From Apostichopus japonicus (taxonomy: Eukaryota > Echinodermata > Holothuroidea > Aspidochirotida > Stichopodidae): a DNA stretch of 64,000 bases. A model generated the notes under the pieces. It was given only the letters and a program-made list of their open reading frames with translations. It had not been told where the DNA came from and searched no databases. Shown here piece by piece: positions 61,526 through 64,000 of this stretch (its first letter is position 1; each line of letters begins with the position of its first letter). The translations under genes and the position numbers were made by a program. The stretch is taken from the NCBI RefSeq assembly GCF_037975245.1, contig NC_092582.1, positions 26,474,077 to 26,538,076 on the forward strand, given 5' to 3'.

Positions 61526-61676
61526 CAGAAATTTCCCCTACAGGGACACCTTGTTTGTCCGTTGTTATAGCAACAACTTGTCTTGGTTCCCCCATTTCAC
61601 TGCTAGGTAAGTAACAGGACCCAAAGAGAGATTCCTGCCCCTTCGCATCTTGGCAAAATACTTCTAACAGAAATAA
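61526..61676 (-). CDS. GPCPD1: GPCPD1-like exon: segment between CBM20 and GDPD domains
   Basis: The 151-base exon lies between CTATTTCAG and GTATG. It starts in phase 0 and ends one base into a codon. It encodes LFLLEVFCQDAKGQESLFGS, then CYLPSSEMGEPRQVVAITTD and KQGVPVGEIS. The pattern (Phe-rich strand, G-x-x-x-LPSS, then polar-x-PVG-x-I) resembles the C2-like middle part of GPCPD1 that precedes the barrel. Confidence 0.88.
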
Positions 61677-61952
61677 CTGAAATAGTAGGGAAAGAAAATA
61701 TACATCAAAAAGTAAAAAGCTAGGGTAATTGGTAATGAAATATGAAAAAAAAACAAGAAAAAACATATAACTAGTGCAAGGGAAGATGCAATACAGGTGA
61801 TTCAATTCAATGCAAGTAATTAGAAAAGTTTAAGTTGTTAAGTTAAACCATAAACAAACAGCTGTGATGTTATACTGCAAACTGACAACAAGTCTCTTGT
61901 TATGCTTTTATCTCGCAATCAGTTTTCACTCTCATTGGATGGGGTAGGATAC
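61677..61952. other. Intron between the exon array and exon 61526
   Basis: Short unique AT-rich intron sequence. The repeated exon copies begin beyond it. Confidence 0.7.
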
Positions 61953-62028
61953 TATGGTCCTAGCTGAGAAGACTGCAAACTCTCCATCTTTAAACTCACG
62001 GCCATACCTGAACTCTGCATAACATCTA
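61953..62028 (-). pseudogene. Truncated last copy of the repeated exon
   Basis: The copy nearest exon 61526 keeps the start and core of the repeated exon (CYAEFRYGREFKDGEFAV, then FSART) but diverges before the GTAAGA donor. A possible donor GTATCC would give a 76-base exon ending in phase 0, lacking the RDPSSL end. Its upstream TTATACAG region is 5 bases shorter than in the other copies. It is probably a degenerate edge copy. Confidence 0.6.
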
Positions 62029-62060
62029 CTGTATAAACTGTGACAAATTGATGATCTTAC

Positions 62061-62151
62061 TAGACTAGAAGGATCTCTCGTCCTAGCTGAGAAGGCTGCA
62101 AACTCTCCATCTTTAAACTCACAGCCATACCTGAACTCTGCCAAACATCTA
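62061..62151 (-). CDS. GPCPD1: GPCPD1-like repeated exon, copy nearest the 3' side with intact donor (hybrid variant)
   Basis: It encodes CLAEFRYGCEFKDGEFAA, then FSARTRDPSSL, followed by GTAAGA. It ends in phase 0, exactly what exon 61526 requires: RDPSSL then LFLLEVF. By position and length it matches the GPCPD1 segment before the C2-like part (human YGLQPDRWTEYTIQT, from memory). It mixes class B (Leu, Cys) and class A (Asp, Glu) residues and has Ala where the others have Val. Acceptor choice is open: after TATACAG (91 bases, entered one base before a codon boundary) or after CACAG 14 bases earlier (105 bases, phase 0 to 0). Confidence 0.7.
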
Positions 62152-62188
62152 CTGTATAATATAAACTGTGACAAATTGATGATCTTAC

Positions 62189-62279
62189 TAGACTAGAAGG
62201 ATCTCTTGTCCTAGCTGAGAAGACTGCAAACTCTCCATCTTTAAACTCACGGCCATACCTGAACTCTGCATAACATCTA
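62189..62279 (-). CDS. GPCPD1: GPCPD1-like repeated exon, class A representative
   Basis: It encodes RCYAEFRYGREFKDGEFA, then VFSARTRDPSSL, with acceptor TATACAG and donor GTAAGA. The copies at 62445, 62573, 62701, 62829, 62957, 63085, 63341 and 63597 have the same coding sequence as far as I can see. The copy at 62317 keeps the class A Tyr but has the class B Cys, Glu and Asp. Which copy, or copies, enters the mRNA cannot be told from sequence. Confidence 0.7.
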
Positions 62280-63212
62280 CTGTATAATATAAACTGTGAC
62301 AAATTGATGATCTTACTAGACTAGAAGGATCTCTTGTCCTAGCTGAGAAGACTGCAAAATCTCCCTCTTTAAACTCACAGCCATACCTGAACTCTGCATA
62401 ACATCTACTGTATAATATAAACTGTGACAAATTGTTGATCTTACTAGACTAGAAGGATCTCTTGTCCTAGCTGAGAAGACTGCAAACTCTCCATCTTTAA
62501 ACTCACGGCCATACCTGAACTCTGCATAACATCTACTGTATAATATAAACTGTGACAAATTGATGATCTTACTAGACTAGAAGGATCTCTTGTCCTAGCT
62601 GAGAAGACTGCAAACTCTCCATCTTTAAACTCACGGCCATACCTGAACTCTGCATAACATCTACTGTATAATATAAACTGTGACAAATTGATGATCTTAC
62701 TAGACTAGAAGGATCTCTTGTCCTAGCTGAGAAGACTGCAAACTCTCCATCTTTAAACTCACGGCCATACCTGAACTCTGCATAACATCTACTGTATAAT
62801 ATAAACTGTGACAAATTGATGATCTTACTAGACTAGAAGGATCTCTTGTCCTAGCTGAGAAGACTGCAAACTCTCCATCTTTAAACTCACGGCCATACCT
62901 GAACTCTGCATAACATCTACTGTATAATATAAACTGTGACAAATTGATGATCTTACTAGACTAGAAGGATCTCTTGTCCTAGCTGAGAAGACTGCAAACT
63001 CTCCATCTTTAAACTCACGGCCATACCTGAACTCTGCATAACATCTACTGTATAATATAAACTGTGACAAATTGATGATCTTACTAGACTAGAAGGATCT
63101 CTTGTCCTAGCTGAGAAGACTGCAAACTCTCCATCTTTAAACTCACGGCCATACCTGAACTCTGCATAACATCTACTGTATAATATAAACTGTGACAAAT
63201 TGATGATCTTAC

Positions 63213-63303
63213 TAGACTAGAAGGATCTCTTGTCCTAGCTGAGAAGACTGCAAAATCTCCCTCTTTAAACTCACAGCCATACCTGAACTCTGCCAAACAT
63301 CTA
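63213..63303 (-). CDS. GPCPD1: GPCPD1-like repeated exon, class B representative
   Basis: It encodes RCLAEFRYGCEFKEGDFA, then VFSARTRDPSSL. It differs from class A by Tyr to Leu, Arg to Cys, Asp to Glu and Glu to Asp (five base changes, all amino-acid changing); the preceding intron also has TGTACAG in place of TATACAG. Identical-looking copies start at 63469, 63725 and 63853. Splice sites are intact in all of them. Confidence 0.7.
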
Positions 63304-64000
63304 CTGTACAATATAAACTGTGACAAATTGATGATCTTACTAGACTAGAAGGATCTCTTGTCCTAGCTGAGAAGACTGCAAACTCTCCATCTTTAAACTC
63401 ACGGCCATACCTGAACTCTGCATAACATCTACTGTATAATATAAACTGTGACAAATTGATGATCTTACTAGACTAGAAGGATCTCTTGTCCTAGCTGAGA
63501 AGACTGCAAAATCTCCCTCTTTAAACTCACAGCCATACCTGAACTCTGCCAAACATCTACTGTACAATATAAACTGTGACAAATTGATGATCTTACTAGA
63601 CTAGAAGGATCTCTTGTCCTAGCTGAGAAGACTGCAAACTCTCCATCTTTAAACTCACGGCCATACCTGAACTCTGCATAACATCTACTGTATAATATAA
63701 ACTGTGACAAATTGATGATCTTACTAGACTAGAAGGATCTCTTGTCCTAGCTGAGAAGACTGCAAAATCTCCCTCTTTAAACTCACAGCCATACCTGAAC
63801 TCTGCCAAACATCTACTGTACAATATAAACTGTGACAAATTGATGATCTTACTAGACTAGAAGGATCTCTTGTCCTAGCTGAGAAGACTGCAAAATCTCC
63901 CTCTTTAAACTCACAGCCATACCTGAACTCTGCCAAACATCTACTGTACAATATAAACTGTGACAAATTGATGATCTTACTAGACTAGAAGGATCTCTTG

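Larger units (their letters stand above)
31368..63943 (-). other. GPCPD1: GPCPD1-like gene, partial (5' end outside the window)
   Basis: The exons listed below join in phase on the minus strand, from the repeated 61.9-64 kb exon down to 31731. The joined product is the segment between the starch-binding (CBM20) and GDPD domains, then the whole GDPD barrel. GPCPD1 (GDE5) is a cytosolic enzyme that hydrolyses glycerophosphocholine to choline and glycerol-3-phosphate. Catalytic and metal-binding positions typical of the GDPD family are present: His-Arg-Gly (exon at 60118), Glu-x-Asp in EFDVH and the His of FHD (57279), and Glu of IEVK (39810). By order and spacing it fits GPCPD1 rather than the short bacterial GDPDs or the membrane GDE types. 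Introns take up over 95 % of the locus, mostly as tandem repeats. Confidence 0.88.
62029..64000 (-). repeat. 128 bp tandem array, each unit carrying one complete GPCPD1-like exon
   Basis: Fifteen complete exon copies have low coordinates 62061, 62189, 62317, 62445, 62573, 62701, 62829, 62957, 63085, 63213, 63341, 63469, 63597, 63725 and 63853 (each 91 bases to the nearer acceptor). A partial copy starts at 63981 and the array runs out of the window. Between one copy's donor (GTAAGA) and the next copy's acceptor there are only 37 bases (23 if the acceptor CACAG is used). Class A copies read YGREFKDGEFAV, class B copies YGCEFKEGDFAV; A and B alternate between 63213 and 63815 (256 bp higher-order unit). 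Confidence 0.95.

Overview
This is a 64 kb piece of an animal nuclear genome, probably a marine invertebrate; the lineage cannot be fixed from the sequence alone. Evidence for an animal: spliced minus-strand exons of a metazoan glycerophosphodiesterase gene, two relics of a CR1/Rex-like non-LTR retrotransposon, tRNA-derived SINE-like units, a foldback element, and very many tandem repeats. There is no bacterial-type gene organisation, and nearly all the open frames in the window lie inside tandem repeats or are shadows.

The only well-supported gene runs right to left (minus strand) from beyond position 64000 to about 31.4 kb. Twelve consecutive exons join in phase with GT/AG borders and encode the middle and C-terminal parts of a GPCPD1 (GDE5)-type glycerophosphocholine phosphodiesterase. 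The joined exons carry the HRG motif, the EFDVH metal-ligand motif, the second catalytic His (FHD) and the IEVK strand, so the catalytic core looks intact. The N-terminal (CBM20) part lies outside the window. The end of the gene is uncertain: either a short terminal exon near 31.37 kb, or, less likely, an exon with a poly(A) signal near 3.0 kb on the far side of a giant satellite.

Layout: 1-2.2 kb, unassigned sequence ending in a polypyrimidine tract with a GC palindrome; 2.2-3.8 kb, broken LINE reverse transcriptase interrupted by a 942 bp insert holding two exon-like segments; 3.8-31.2 kb, a satellite of 325 bp units (about 84 copies); 31.4-64 kb, the GPCPD1-like gene. Almost every long intron of that gene has its own, unrelated minisatellite: 49 bp (32.6-36.4 kb), 43 bp (36.85-37.4), a 160 bp tRNA-like unit (39.9-43.6), 52 bp (45.0-48.15), 100 bp (48.6-51.1), 49-51 bp (52.3-53.9), 45 bp (55.4-56.0), 51 bp (57.1-57.3), about 22-28 bp (58.0-58.9) and 128 bp (61.9-64.0). 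Tandem repeats make up roughly 70 % of the window.

The most unusual point is that several arrays include exon edges or whole exons. The 128 bp unit at 61.9-64 kb contains a complete exon with its own 3' and 5' splice sites, repeated at least 15 times in two protein-variant classes. The 51 bp unit repeats a donor site, a 157 bp duplication repeats the end of the last catalytic exon, and the 43 bp unit seems to derive from an acceptor junction. Separately, 23 tandem tRNA-like units each carry perfect A and B boxes followed by a T run, so they could be transcribed by RNA polymerase III.
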